64,000 bases of DNA. It comes from Mycobacterium sp. SMC-8. GTDB taxonomy: Bacteria; Actinomycetota; Actinomycetes; Mycobacteriales; Mycobacteriaceae. The stretch covers positions 2,542,001-2,606,000 of the forward strand of contig NZ_CP079865.1 of the NCBI RefSeq assembly GCF_025263565.1. The letters run 5' to 3'. The notes beneath the pieces were generated by a model that was not told the origin of the DNA, ran no database searches, and saw only the letters and a list, made by a program, of their open reading frames with translations. Below, piece after piece: positions 1 to 9,900 of the stretch. The position numbers were made by a program, and so were the translations under genes. The number at the start of each line of letters is the position of its first letter. Position 1 is the first letter of the stretch.

Positions 1-1
1 C

Positions 2-1144
2 AAGCGTGACTGGGCCACCGGCAGCACCGTCGACCTGCCGATGGTCGAATTGGAGCCCCGCACAACAGCGTCGGACGTCGAGGCCGCCGTCGCCGACATC
101 GCAGCGCCCGCGGTGTCCGGGCCGCTGGTCATCACCGGCGAGGACGACGCCCGCGCCGTCATCTCCGAGAACGTCATCGCCACGGCCCTGACCTTCGACG
201 TCGACGACGGCGACATCGTGGCCACCGTCGACCAGAACGTCATCGCCGACGCGGCGCGGCCCCAGCTAGCCGCCTCGGAGGTCCCGCGGCGCGACGCGAC
301 CATCGACTTCACCGCGTCCCCGCCGGCGAAGGTGCCGTCGCAGGATGGCCGTCGCATCGACTACGACGACACCCTCGCCGACCTGATGGACGTGTTGACC
401 GACACCACCGACCGCGAGGTCGCGGCCGTCTATGTGGACGAGCCGGCGACGTTCACCACCGCCGACCTCGACGCGCTCGGCCCCGTCGAGGTCATCGGCG
501 AATTCCAGACGTCCGGGTTCTCCGGTGACTCCGGCGTGAACATCAAACGCGCCGCGGGCGCCATCGACGGCATCGTCGTCGCCCCCGGGGAGACGTTCAG
601 CCTCAACGGCGCCACCAACCCGCGCACTGCCGCCAACGGTTACGTCGAGGCCGGCATCATCCTGAACGGCAGACCGGACAGCGGCGTCGGCGGCGGCGTG
701 TCCCAGGTGGCCACCACGCTGTTCAACGCCGCGTACTTCGCGGGCATGGAACTCGTCGAGCATCAGGAGCACAGCTACTACATCAGCCGCTATCCGGCGG
801 GCCGGGAGGCCACCGTGTTCGGCGACGCCATCGACGTCAAGTTCCGCAACGACGGACCGACGCCGGTGCAGATCCAGACCACGTGGACGTCGTCGGCGAT
901 CACCGTCCAGTTGGTGGGGATCAAACGCTACGAGGTGACGTCGGCGCAGAGTCCGCGCTCGGCGCCGACGAGCCCGAGGACGATCACGATCCCGGCAGGG
1001 GAGTCGTGCAGCGCCAGCAGCGGCGCACCGGGATTCACCATCACCGACACCCGCACCCTGCGTGACATCGTCACCGGAGATACCCGCCGAGAATCCCACA
1101 CCGTGCGCTATGACCCGATCCCCAAGGTGGTGTGCGGGGCCTGA
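2..1144 (+). CDS. VanW-domain cell-envelope protein (5' end outside window)
   Basis: The open frame enters at base 2 with no start in the window; 380 residues are visible before TGA. The C-terminal half is a VanW domain: FQTSGFSGDSGVNIKRA, the GETFSLNG segment, and the glycine-rich GGGVSQVATTLFNA stretch with EHSYYISRYP are typical. The N-terminal part resembles the putative peptidoglycan-binding repeats that precede VanW domains in actinobacterial exported proteins. The exact function of VanW domains is not settled; in vancomycin-resistance clusters VanW is accessory. A membrane anchor would lie upstream and cannot be seen. The 3' end overlaps the tail of the convergent RNase H-like gene by 37 bases. 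Confidence 0.88.
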   Translation, partial: KRDWATGSTVDLPMVELEPRTTASDVEAAVADIAAPAVSGPLVITGEDDARAVISENVIATALTFDVDDGDIVATVDQNVIADAARPQLAASEVPRRDATIDFTASPPAKVPSQDGRRIDYDDTLADLMDVLTDTTDREVAAVYVDEPATFTTADLDALGPVEVIGEFQTSGFSGDSGVNIKRAAGAIDGIVVAPGETFSLNGATNPRTAANGYVEAGIILNGRPDSGVGGGVSQVATTLFNAAYFAGMELVEHQEHSYYISRYPAGREATVFGDAIDVKFRNDGPTPVQIQTTWTSSAITVQLVGIKRYEVTSAQSPRSAPTSPRTITIPAGESCSASSGAPGFTITDTRTLRDIVTGDTRRESHTVRYDPIPKVVCGA

Positions 1145-1773
1145 CCGCCGGTGAGCTGAGCGTCGCCGGTGCGTCGGCGGTTGAACTCGCGGGAATACGT
1201 GTCAGCCAAATCCTCGGCGCGGCAGCGGTACTCGTCACGATTGAGCGTGCCGTCGCGGAGTTTGAAGCGCGAGGCCAGCCGTGCCAGGCGGTGCGCACCT
1301 TCGTTGAGCGGCTCACCTGAATGGCCCTTGACCCAGTGCACCGTGATCTGATCCCGATGCTCGTAGATCGTGTGCCGAATGCGGACGAGTCCAGGTGTCT
1401 TGCCGCTTTCGCGATAGGCCGGATATCTCTTCGGCAGCACGTCGTGACCGTCCATCCACCGATTTACGAGCTCCACCGCGGCGGCATTGTCGCTGTAGAT
1501 CGTCATGTCGCGACCGCACAGTTTCCGCACGGCAGCGCCGATCGCGCGTACCTCGGCCACCAGCACCACCGCTGAGCCGTGCATCTTTGTCGAGTGCCGA
1601 ACAGCGTCCAGTCCGTACTCGCCAGACGATGCGAGCCAGGCGGAGCCGGCGATTATCCTCTTGCGCACCGAGCCGTCCGTCGCCACAAACAGAGGAGCCG
1701 CCGTCGGCGTGACGCCGGACGACATCTCGCCGTTCAGCATCGCCGGTACGTCCCCCGGTGGTTCAGGTGCCAT
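1108..1773 (-). CDS. RNase H-like protein, copy A (fourth catalytic Asp replaced by His)
   Basis: A 221-residue protein with an RNase H fold. The first acidic residue is D33 in VATDGS, the second E74 in LVAEVRA, the third D95 in YSDN, and the WVKGHSGEPLNEGA motif is present. The fourth catalytic residue, Asp in ...NEGADALAR of the paralogue at 15.9-16.8 kb, is His here (H161). Such enzymes hydrolyse RNA in RNA-DNA hybrids. The start is set by a strong GGAGGAGA ribosome site a few bases upstream of ATG 1773. The protein lacks the ~100-residue N-terminal region of copy B. It is divergent from the hypothetical gene starting at 1855. Activity is uncertain: His at the equivalent position is reported to be tolerated in E. 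coli RNase HI. Confidence 0.82.
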   Translation of the reverse strand: MAPEPPGDVPAMLNGEMSSGVTPTAAPLFVATDGSVRKRIIAGSAWLASSGEYGLDAVRHSTKMHGSAVVLVAEVRAIGAAVRKLCGRDMTIYSDNAAAVELVNRWMDGHDVLPKRYPAYRESGKTPGLVRIRHTIYEHRDQITVHWVKGHSGEPLNEGAHRLARLASRFKLRDGTLNRDEYRCRAEDLADTYSREFNRRRTGDAQLTGGQAPHTTLGIGS

Positions 1774-1854
1774 CTGCGTCTCCTCCCCAAGACGTTGAGA
1801 TGGACGGTAATTGGGCGGTCCGACATGTCACTGCTCCCAGGTAGCGTCCGCGCC

Positions 1855-2949
1855 ATGACTGACAGACACAGACGACACAAAGCCAAGCAGGCGCGTCGGA
1901 ACGCACAGCGGGCACGGAAACGTCGCGCTGACGCAGGCTCTGAACCGCCTCCTGACCCTCCGCAACAGGACCAGACGAGACATCTGAGCCCATGGAGTTT
2001 TCTGGTGTACGCCAGCAAGCAGGTCGAGGCAGCGAAGCCCGACCCGTTGGCGAACTTCCGTTCCCACCAGGAAGATCTACTCGACTTCGACTACCTCATC
2101 AAGAGCCTCGTCGACGACCCCACCCCAGAGTCCGCGTCCGCCGTAGCGCTGTTCGCCGAACTGCTGGACGGCGAACAGCAGTTGCGCTTCCGGGAAGCGT
2201 TGGACGCCTACAGCGGTCCGTTGGTGCCGTGGGTGGCCGCACTGCGCGACGTCGACGTGTACCGCGCCGTGCGCCTCACGCACGTCCTCGGAGACTTCGA
2301 CCAGATCCTGCTCGGGGCCCGACTCGTCGACGGTCAGGAAGCAACGTGTGGGGTTTGGATCGATCACCTCGACGACTATGAGATTGCCGATGCTGCAGTT
2401 TGTGTCGCGAAGCTCGACGATGTCGTGGCCGAGCTATCCGGTCCTGACGTCTCACCCTCCGACATGACCCTCGCCGATGCACGGGTCTGGATCGACTATG
2501 GGTTGAGGCGGCCATTCTTCTTTCGGGAGACCGCGTCATGGCCCGATTGCCGGCCGTTGGTGAAGTGGTTGGTCAGTCGACTGCCCGACGGCGGCGATAT
2601 GTATCGGCCACCGAGTTGGGATCACGCCGCGACCGAGGCGCTGCTCGATGAGTTCTTTGCGTCCGAGGCCGGAGCCGTCTACAACAGTCACGACCACCGG
2701 GACCTCCTACGCGAACTCATGGAATCGGGGACGGCAGACCCTTTCCGCTGGAGCGCGGCGCGCGTGGAACAGGTTCTCGGATCACCGCTGTTGGAGAGTA
2801 GGCACGCGCTGAAGGTGCTCCTGGATGTGCCCGACCTGCTGCGGGCTTTCATCCCGTTTGCGCACGAGCGAAGTGGAATCCGCGAGCGCTTGACCGCACA
2901 GACCATCGCTGCCCTCGCGTGGAGGGATGGTGACAGAAGATCTGCGTGA
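1855..2949 (+). CDS. hypothetical protein with basic N-terminus (KAKQARR family, copy A)
   Basis: I do not recognise a known domain. The 364-residue product starts with a very basic stretch (RRHKAKQARRNAQRARKRR) of nucleic-acid-binding appearance, followed by a proline-rich linker and an acidic alpha-helical body. ATG 1855 is chosen because the paralogue at 33715 starts at the same place, and both starts follow the same upstream 12-mer GTAGCGTCCGCG. Shared body motifs include VEVYRAVR / VDVYRAVR, LLGARL and SLADARxW. This copy is intact; the other is frameshifted and truncated. It is divergent from RNase H-like copy A with about 80 bases between starts, so the two may share a control region. 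Confidence 0.7.
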   Translation: MTDRHRRHKAKQARRNAQRARKRRADAGSEPPPDPPQQDQTRHLSPWSFLVYASKQVEAAKPDPLANFRSHQEDLLDFDYLIKSLVDDPTPESASAVALFAELLDGEQQLRFREALDAYSGPLVPWVAALRDVDVYRAVRLTHVLGDFDQILLGARLVDGQEATCGVWIDHLDDYEIADAAVCVAKLDDVVAELSGPDVSPSDMTLADARVWIDYGLRRPFFFRETASWPDCRPLVKWLVSRLPDGGDMYRPPSWDHAATEALLDEFFASEAGAVYNSHDHRDLLRELMESGTADPFRWSAARVEQVLGSPLLESRHALKVLLDVPDLLRAFIPFAHERSGIRERLTAQTIAALAWRDGDRRSA

Positions 2950-3069
2950 ACCGCCGGTGCGCTGAGGCGTCGATCGACCCGGACGGCGGTCAGGTTTGAT
3001 CAATCCCACATTTCGGTGAATTCGCCGTAGCGGCTGCGGTCGGAACGCGGCGCGTGTCAGCCTGGAGTC

Positions 3070-4090
3070 ATGACTGCGAAGCGGAATTCGCACCGCGCGG
3101 ATCTCGTGCTGTCCGGCGGCGGGGTCAAGGGGATCGGACTGGTCGGGGCGGTCGGTGCGCTGCGCGACGCAGGCTATGCGCTCCAGCGCATCTCGGGAAC
3201 CTCGGCCGGCTCGCTGGTCGGCTCGGTGGTGGCCGCGGCGACCCAGGCCGGCGGGATCACCGCCGACCAGCTGCGTGACCTCGCGGTGGACGTGCCCTAC
3301 CGCAGGTTCAGCGACAGCGGCCCGATCGAGCGCATCCCGCTGGTCGGTACGACCTGGGGTCTGGTGCGGGGGACCGGGCATCTACCGCGGCGACTTCGCG
3401 CACCAATGGATCCGCGGTGAGCTGAAGAACCTGGGTGTCAGCACTTTCGGTGACCTGGCGATCGACGACGACAGCCTGTTGCCGGAGCGCCGGTACCGGC
3501 TGGTGGTCACCGTGGCCGACCTGACCAACGGTCAGCTGGTGCGGCTGCCGTGGGACTACGAGCGCCTCTACGGCCTCGACCCCGACGAGCAGTCCGTCGC
3601 CGACGCGGTCCGGGCCTCGATGTCGATACCGTTTCTGTTCCGGCCGGTCACGCTGAAAGACGCTGCCGGCCAACGCTGCACGCTGGTCGACGGCGGGGTG
3701 CTGTCGAATTTCCCGATCGACTCGCTCGACCGCCTCGACGGCGCGGAGCCTCGCTGGCCGACGTTCGGGGTGACGGTGTTGCCCTACCTGCCTGCCGCGA
3801 CCGCCGAACAGCTCATTCCCGGCCTGCGGCTGCCGTGGGACGGGCCGACGTTCCTGGAAAGTCTGCTCACCACCATGCTGGTCGGCCACGACCAGGCCTA
3901 CCTCGACCAACCGTGGGTCAAGGTGCGCGCCATCGAGGTGGACTCGACCGACGTCGGCGTCCTCGACTTCGGCATCACCCGCGCCGAGGCTGACGCGCTC
4001 TACGACAAGGGCTACGCGGCGGCTGCCGAGTTCCTCAGAACCTGGGACTGGCCGGCGTACGTGAACCGCTTCCGGCGCGCCACTACGTGA
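3070..4090 (+). pseudogene. patatin-like phospholipase, frameshifted
   Basis: Patatin-family lipid acyl hydrolase split by a frameshift. The first frame starts at ATG 3070 and carries the oxyanion-hole motif GGGVKG (residues 16-21) and the nucleophile motif GTSAG (Ser45). The second frame continues with GIYRGDFAHQWIRGELKNLG, then SMSIPFLF and the catalytic DGG (DGGVLSNFP). The switch happens at a run of five G at 3368-3372. Removing one G restores LVRGPGIYRGD and a single ~340-residue protein of normal family length with all catalytic elements. The most likely lesion is a one-base insertion in the homopolymer, which could also be a sequencing error. Nothing indicates programmed frameshifting. 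Confidence 0.8.
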
Positions 4091-4226
4091 CGTGGGGCGC
4101 TCCTCGTTCCTTTGAGTCGCGAGCACGCGCTCTGCGAGCGGGGCGGCGCTTCACCGGCTGGTGTCTGTGACGGGACGCTGAGAGACGCGTGGTCGGGTGC
4201 ACGACCGCGACGTCCGTAGGGCGGTG

Positions 4227-4640
4227 TCACGCAATCCGCAGCGCCTCTACTGGTTGACCCGAAGTCTGTGCGATCAGGCTGAAATCCTTGTCGAGGCCGA
4301 GAACCGTCAATCCGGCGACTTCGGCCGTGGCGGCGATGAGCAAGTCGGGAATCGATGGCGCGCGGTGCAAACCGCGGTCGGCGAGGATGAGCTGTACTTC
4401 ACGGACGCGATCTTCGATGGCCGGCGTCATGTACTCGACGGGCATAAGTGCCAAGGGCGGCGAGACAACTTCGAAGTGCGCCTCCGCCGCTGTGCGAAAC
4501 GAATAGCCGATCTCGAGGAACGTCACCGTGCTGATGTGGACCAGCCCGCGTTCGATGCGTTGCATTCAGTTATCGACGTCGGGTGAGTCCGCGAGTCGCG
4601 TGTGCGCCGACTTGTCGATCAGCCACGATCTCAGCGCCAC
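4227..4640 (-). pseudogene. vapC: VapC-type PIN-domain toxin interrupted by TGA at codon 25
   Basis: From GTG 4640, which overlaps the end of vapB by 10 bases, the frame reads MALRSWLIDKSAHTRLADSP..., then TGA at 4566-4568, then an ATG and the rest of a PIN domain ([20 protein letters not shown] ... [12 protein letters not shown] ... LDKDFSLIA). VapC toxins are Mg-dependent RNases whose first catalytic Asp sits in the LIDKSA motif. That motif lies before the stop, so reinitiation at ATG 4565 would give a 112-residue protein lacking it. Family members usually have Trp at this position, so TGG to TGA is the simplest explanation. The rest of the frame is undamaged, which suggests a recent mutation. 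Confidence 0.8.
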
Positions 4641-4858
4641 GCGCGGTCCATCACCTCTGGGTCATCAAGGTCGGAAGCTGCTGCCGCCGCCCGGCGCAGA
4701 TCCTCGATCGTCAACCGACCGCGAGACTCGCCATGAGTGCGCTCGGCCTCGAAGCGTCGCCTGAGATACTCCTGCCGCGACAGCCCTTGTGCCGCGGCCG
4801 CGGCATCGATATGTGCCACGGCCGCGTCTGACAAACCCCTGATCAACACATCTGCCAT
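4631..4858 (-). CDS. vapB: VapB-type antitoxin
   Basis: A 75-residue protein with a ribbon-helix-helix-like N-terminus (MADVLIRGLSDAAVAHID) and the LSRQEYLRRRFEAE segment common in VapB antitoxins. The C-terminal tail (DDPEVMDRAWR) is typical of the toxin-binding end. ATG 4858 is preceded by a GGGAGG ribosome site and a CGATATCG palindrome near 4880 that could be part of an autoregulatory operator. The last codons overlap the GTG start of vapC, the usual coupled arrangement. With the toxin interrupted, this antitoxin may now be an orphan. Confidence 0.82.
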   Translation of the reverse strand: MADVLIRGLSDAAVAHIDAAAAAQGLSRQEYLRRRFEAERTHGESRGRLTIEDLRRAAAAASDLDDPEVMDRAWR

Positions 4859-4982
4859 GCGCCTGACCTCCCGATATCGCTGACACCGTACGCCGCGGCC
4901 GGTCGGGGCGGTGCACCTTCTGACGCGTTAACCGGCGATCCGCAGTAGGAACTTGTCGCCGCGCCTACCTAGTCTCAAGGTC

Positions 4983-6422
4983 GTGGACTACTCGGCCCTC
5001 ACCACGCTGCGCGAGCGACACCCCGCCTGGCGGCTGTTGCGCGCGGGCAATGCCGCGCTGGTCCTGTCCTTCCTCGGCCAGTTCTTCGTCGAAGCCAACC
5101 GCGGCGCATGCTCGGCCAGTGTGCTCGCCGACGCCCTGGACGACCACCTCTACGCCCTGAACGCCGACGAGGTGCGGTACCCGAAGCAGCCGCGTGCGTA
5201 TCTGGAGGACTGGGCCGCGACCGACGCCGGATACCTCAGGAGGTTCTACCCGCCCGGCGACGATGAGGTCCACTACGAAGCCACCCCGGCATTCGAGAAG
5301 GCCTACGCCTGGGTGCACAGCCTGCAGGGCAGGTCCTTCGTGGGCACCGAATCCCGGCTGCACACGGTGATCGCACTGCTGCGCCAGATTGTGCAGGGCA
5401 CCGAGACGGAGCCCGAAGTCCGGCTTGCCGATCTGCGCCGTCGCCGCGATGAACTCGACGCCGAGATCGCGGCGGTGGAAGCAGGGCACGTCGCCATCTT
5501 GGACGCCACCGGAATCCGCGACCGCTACCAACAGCTGTCCACCACCGCGCGCGAGTTGTTGTCCGATTTCCGTGAGGTCGAGGAGAACTTCCGCCTGCTG
5601 GACCGGGCCGCTCGGGAGAAGATCGCCGCCTGGGATGGATCCAAAGGGGAACTGCTGGCCGAGCTGATCGGCAGTCGCTCCGAGATTGCCGGCTCTGACC
5701 AGGGGCGCAGCTTTCAGGCCTTCTTCGACTTCCTGCTCTCCGAGCAGCGCCAAACCGAGCTTGCCGACCTGCTCGCCAAGGTGACCGCCCTGGACAGCGT
5801 CGACGCCGACGAGCGGATCAGGGGTATCCACCACGACTGGTCCGAGGCTGCCGACCGCGCCCAGCGCACCGTTCGCCAGATCTCCGAACAGCTTCGCCGG
5901 TTCCTCGACGACCAGGTGTGGCTGGAGAATCGGCGGGTGTTGGATCTGGTGAGGGCCGTCGAGGCCGCCGCCCTCGACGTCCGCGACACCCCGCCGTCGT
6001 TCGGGCTGGAGGTCGATGAACCGGGCATCGACATCGCCCTGCCGTTCGAGCGCCCGCTCTATCAAACGCCGGTCGCGGTGGCCGTCGAGAGCCGTATCGC
6101 CGACGGCACCGAAAATGTCGACGCCGACCTGCTGTTCACCCAGACCTATGTCGACCAGGTCCGGCTGGCCGAGACCATCCGCGCCGTCCTGCCGGAGAAC
6201 TCGTCGGCGCTGCTGTCCGACGTCATCGCGGTGCATCCCATCGAGCAGGGCGCCGCGGAGATCGTCGGCTATCTGGCCCTCAATGACGACGACGTCAGCG
6301 TCGACATGGACGACACCGATGAGACCGTGCTGGACTATCCCGACCCGGCCCATCCCGACGTCACCAAGCGCGCCCGGCTACCGAAGGTGACGGTGCGCCG
6401 GCACGGGGGCCAACAACCATGA
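4983..6422 (+). CDS. jetA: Wadjet subunit JetA (DUF3375, kleisin-type)
   Basis: First gene of the Wadjet operon. About 479 residues with the DUF3375 N-terminus (DYSALTTLRERHPAWRLLRA) and a long helical middle with predicted coiled coil around residues 125-220. JetA is the kleisin-like subunit that bridges the JetC ATPase heads in this MukF-like SMC complex. GTG 4983 is chosen because it begins exactly at the conserved family N-terminus; TTG 4953 gives a ten-residue-longer alternative. Neither has an ideally spaced Shine-Dalgarno sequence. The stop overlaps the jetB start in ATGA. Confidence 0.9.
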   Translation: MDYSALTTLRERHPAWRLLRAGNAALVLSFLGQFFVEANRGACSASVLADALDDHLYALNADEVRYPKQPRAYLEDWAATDAGYLRRFYPPGDDEVHYEATPAFEKAYAWVHSLQGRSFVGTESRLHTVIALLRQIVQGTETEPEVRLADLRRRRDELDAEIAAVEAGHVAILDATGIRDRYQQLSTTARELLSDFREVEENFRLLDRAAREKIAAWDGSKGELLAELIGSRSEIAGSDQGRSFQAFFDFLLSEQRQTELADLLAKVTALDSVDADERIRGIHHDWSEAADRAQRTVRQISEQLRRFLDDQVWLENRRVLDLVRAVEAAALDVRDTPPSFGLEVDEPGIDIALPFERPLYQTPVAVAVESRIADGTENVDADLLFTQTYVDQVRLAETIRAVLPENSSALLSDVIAVHPIEQGAAEIVGYLALNDDDVSVDMDDTDETVLDYPDPAHPDVTKRARLPKVTVRRHGGQQP

Positions 6423-6997
6423 GCAACGAACGTGCCGTCGCCGCGGCCATCATCCGACTCATGCAGGGCGTCGTCTACCGCACCTCCGATGAGGACACCT
6501 GGCTGACGCTGGAACGGCTGGGCGCCGGTGTCCGCGACCACTTCTCGACCATCGGCGTCGATGTCGTGATCGACGACACCGAGGGCTACGCCTACCTGCG
6601 CTCACGTCCGGAGGAGGACGGCGAGGAGGCGTTGCCGCGACTGGTGCGCAGACGTGCCCTGACCTACAACGTCAGTCTGCTGCTGGTGTTGTTGCGCAAA
6701 CGGCTCGTCGAGTTCGAGACCGGCGGCGGGGAGGGCCGCTTGGTGTTGAGCACCGAGCAGATCGTCGAGATGCTGCGGCTGTTCCAGGCCGACTCCACCA
6801 ACGACGCGCGCGTCGTCGACCAGGCCGAGACCACCATCAAGAAGGCGGCCGAACTCGGTTTCCTGCGTCAGCTTCGTGGTCAGCGCGATCACTGGGAGGT
6901 ACGACGCATACTCAAGGCCTACGTCGACGCCCAGACTCTCAATGATTTCGCCGCCAAACTTCGCGAGTACGCCGGAGCGGCCACCGTCGATGACTGA
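6419..6997 (+). CDS. jetB: Wadjet subunit JetB (DUF4194, KITE-type)
   Basis: A 192-residue DUF4194 protein, the MukE-like winged-helix partner of JetA. Visible features are the N-terminal helix AAAIIRLMQGVVYR, the TYNVSLLLVLLRKRLVEFE helix and a C-terminal LGFLRQLRGQRDHWEVRRIL winged-helix segment ending in ILKAYVDAQTL, as in other JetB proteins. It overlaps jetA by four bases, and its last eight bases overlap the jetC start, so translation is probably coupled. It binds the kleisin and DNA in the loop-extruding complex; this is inferred from the family. Confidence 0.9.
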   Translation: MSNERAVAAAIIRLMQGVVYRTSDEDTWLTLERLGAGVRDHFSTIGVDVVIDDTEGYAYLRSRPEEDGEEALPRLVRRRALTYNVSLLLVLLRKRLVEFETGGGEGRLVLSTEQIVEMLRLFQADSTNDARVVDQAETTIKKAAELGFLRQLRGQRDHWEVRRILKAYVDAQTLNDFAAKLREYAGAATVDD

Positions 6998-9900
6998 ATC
7001 ACGCTGCGATGCAACCCAACCCGGGGCCGGGTACCGACTCCAGTACGCCGAGGTCTACAACTGGGGAACGTTTGACGACCATTCCTGGCGGTTCACCCCC
7101 GGCACCGACACCGCGCTGCTGACCGGCGACATCGGATCAGGGAAATCGACAATCGTCGACGCGCTCACCACATTGCTGGTGCCCGCGCACAAGGCCGCCT
7201 ACAACAAGGCCGCCGGCGCCGACGCCAAGGAGCGCACGCTGCGCTCCTATGTCGAGGGCCACTACAAATCCGAGCGCAACGAATCAACCGGTAGATCCCG
7301 TCCGAAAGGCCTACGAGAGAACAAGCGCACCTACTCGGTGATTCTCGGTGTGTTCCGCAACCACGGTCACGACGAGACGGTCACCCTGGCTCAGGTGTTC
7401 CAGCAGCGCGAGAGCACCGGGCAGCCCTACCGGTTCTTCGTGACCGCCACCAAGGAGCTGTCCATCGCGACCGACTTCGCCGACTTCGGCACCGATCTGC
7501 GCGAACTGCGCAGACGGCTGCGTGGCGCCGGGGCCGAGATCTTCGATGAGTTCCCGAAGTACTCCACCTCGTTGCGCCGCCTGCTCGGTATCCGCTCGGA
7601 GCAGGCCCTCGAACTGTTCCACCAGACGGTATCGATGAAGTCGGTCGGGAATCTCAACGATTTCGTCCGTGATCACATGCTCGAACCCAGCGACTCGACC
7701 GAACGCGTCCGCGAGATCATCGGACATTTCGAAGATTTGACCAAAGCGCACGACGCCGTCAAACGCGCCCGCGAGCAACTCGAAGCGCTGCAACCGATCG
7801 TGGACACCGCAGCGAAATACGACGCGGCACTAGCCGAACGTGCGGGTTTGGAGCTCGAGCGCGCGGCGGTCCGGCTGTTCATCGCCGAGCTGCGCTCAGG
7901 GTTGCTCACCGACGAGATCGCGCGGCTGGAAGCCGACGGAGCGGCGTTGCTGACGCAACTGGACACCGCCGAAGCCGAACAGCGCAGGCTCGGCCGCGAG
8001 CGCGACTCGCTGATCGAAGAGCGCGCCAAAGCGGGCGGTGACCGCATCGGCGAGCTGGAGCGACTTGCCGCTGACGCCCGCGAGCAGGCGAAAACGCGAA
8101 GCCAGACAAAGGCTTTGTTCGACGCCGCAGTGGCAGAGGCCGGACTGGAGCCCGTCGCCGACGGTGACGCCTTCGCCGCGCTCGGCGCCGTGGTCGCCGG
8201 CGAACGCCCCCGGCTGACCGGTGAGAAACGCGACCTCGACACCGCGACCGTTGACGCGATCGGTCGCGAGCGGGAGCACCAACGCAGGTGCGATGTGATC
8301 GCCGAGGAGGTCGCGAGCCTGGAGCAGCGTACCGACAACCTGCCACAGGAGCAGGTGGTGGTGCGGGCCGAGTTGTGCGCGGCGCTGGGGTTGACGCCGG
8401 ACGACCTGCCATATGCCGGCGAGTTGCTCGATGTCCATGACGAGCACGCGCAGTGGCGGGGCGCCGCAGAACGTGTGCTGCGGGGGTTCGCGCTGTCCTT
8501 GCTGGTGCCGCAGCGGCACTACGACGCCGTCACCGCATGGGTGAACGGGCGCAGGCTCACCGTCGGCGGCCGCGGCGCCAAACTGGTCTACGAACGCGTC
8601 CCCCAACATCGGGTACGACTGCAGCCGACGGCACACGACGGCTTGTTGCTGGCCGACTGCATCGAAGTCCGAGACGGGCAGTTCGAGGAATACCTGCGCG
8701 CCGAGCTGATGAAGCGCGCCGACTTCCGCTGCGCAGCAACACTTGACGAGTTCCGCACCGAGCGTCGTGCCGTCACCCGAGAGGGTCAGGTGCGCTCGGG
8801 GGACCGGCACGAGAAGGACGACCGGCACCGGGTCGACGACCCCAGACGGTGGGTACTGGGCTGGGTCAACGAACGCAAGATCGCCGCGATGCGCGCGGAA
8901 CTGGCCGAGCTGGAAAGCCAACGTGACGAGGCCGCGGCACAAGCCGCGCGGCTGGTAAAAGAACGCGACGCCCTGCAGTGTCGACTGGATGCGTTCCGGA
9001 GTGTCGAGGGGTTCCGCTCCTGGGCAGATCTCGACGCCGACGAGGCCGAGTCGCGTGCGAAAGCGCATGACGCCGAGAGGGTTCGGCTTCAGGCCGGGTC
9101 GAATCGGCTGGCGGAGATCACGCAGGCGCTGGAGCGCAACGCCGAGAACGCGGTCACAGTAACGGATCTGATCAAGAAGCTCACCGGCATGTTGGCGACC
9201 GCGCAATCGAGAATGAATCAGGCCAAGCAGGAGCGAAGCCGCGACGACGAGTTCGTCGCTGCGCATGCACCGGATCAACGGGAGAAGGCCCGTGCGTCGT
9301 ACCCGGCCCTGACCGCGCGACTGGCGGATAGCCCGCCCGCCCGTGCGGCGGACTGCGCCGACTCCGAGGCGGCATTGTCCGATGACCTGCACCGGCGCAT
9401 CGAGCGGTTGTCCGGTCAGCTCAACGGGCACGCATTGAATCTGACACAGCACATGACGGCAGTCCTGAACCGATGGCAAGAGCTGCGGGCGGACATGGAC
9501 GTCAATGTCGAATCCCGAGCAGACTTCCTGGCCTTCCGGGAGCGGGTCGCCACCGACGACCTGCCCCGGTTCGAGAGCGAGTTCAAAGAACAGCTCAACA
9601 AGAATGCCATTCAAGAGTTGGCGGGATTCAACAACTGGTTGGGTCGGCAGGCGTCGGCCATCGACGAGCGTGTCGACCGAATCAACGACGCCCTGGGCGC
9701 AGTGCCCTACAACCCGGGCCGATACATCAAGCTGGAAAAGGAACCGACCAGCAATCAGGACGTCGCGCAGTTTCGTTCCGATCTCCGCAATCTCACCAAC
9801 GACACGCTGACCGTCGACGGTGACCAATACTCCGAGCAGCGCTTTCTGGACGTGAAGCGAATTATCGAGCGCTTCCGGGGTCGCGACGGTTACGCCGAAT

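Noticed and set aside
3360..3380. Programmed ribosomal frameshift in the patatin gene
   Set aside because: There is no slippery heptamer with a downstream pseudoknot; a homopolymer insertion is the simpler explanation.
4566..4568. TGA in vapC as a second selenocysteine codon
   Set aside because: The genome can insert Sec, but no hairpin with a GGTCT loop follows the TGA at the right distance, and the position is normally Trp, not Cys.
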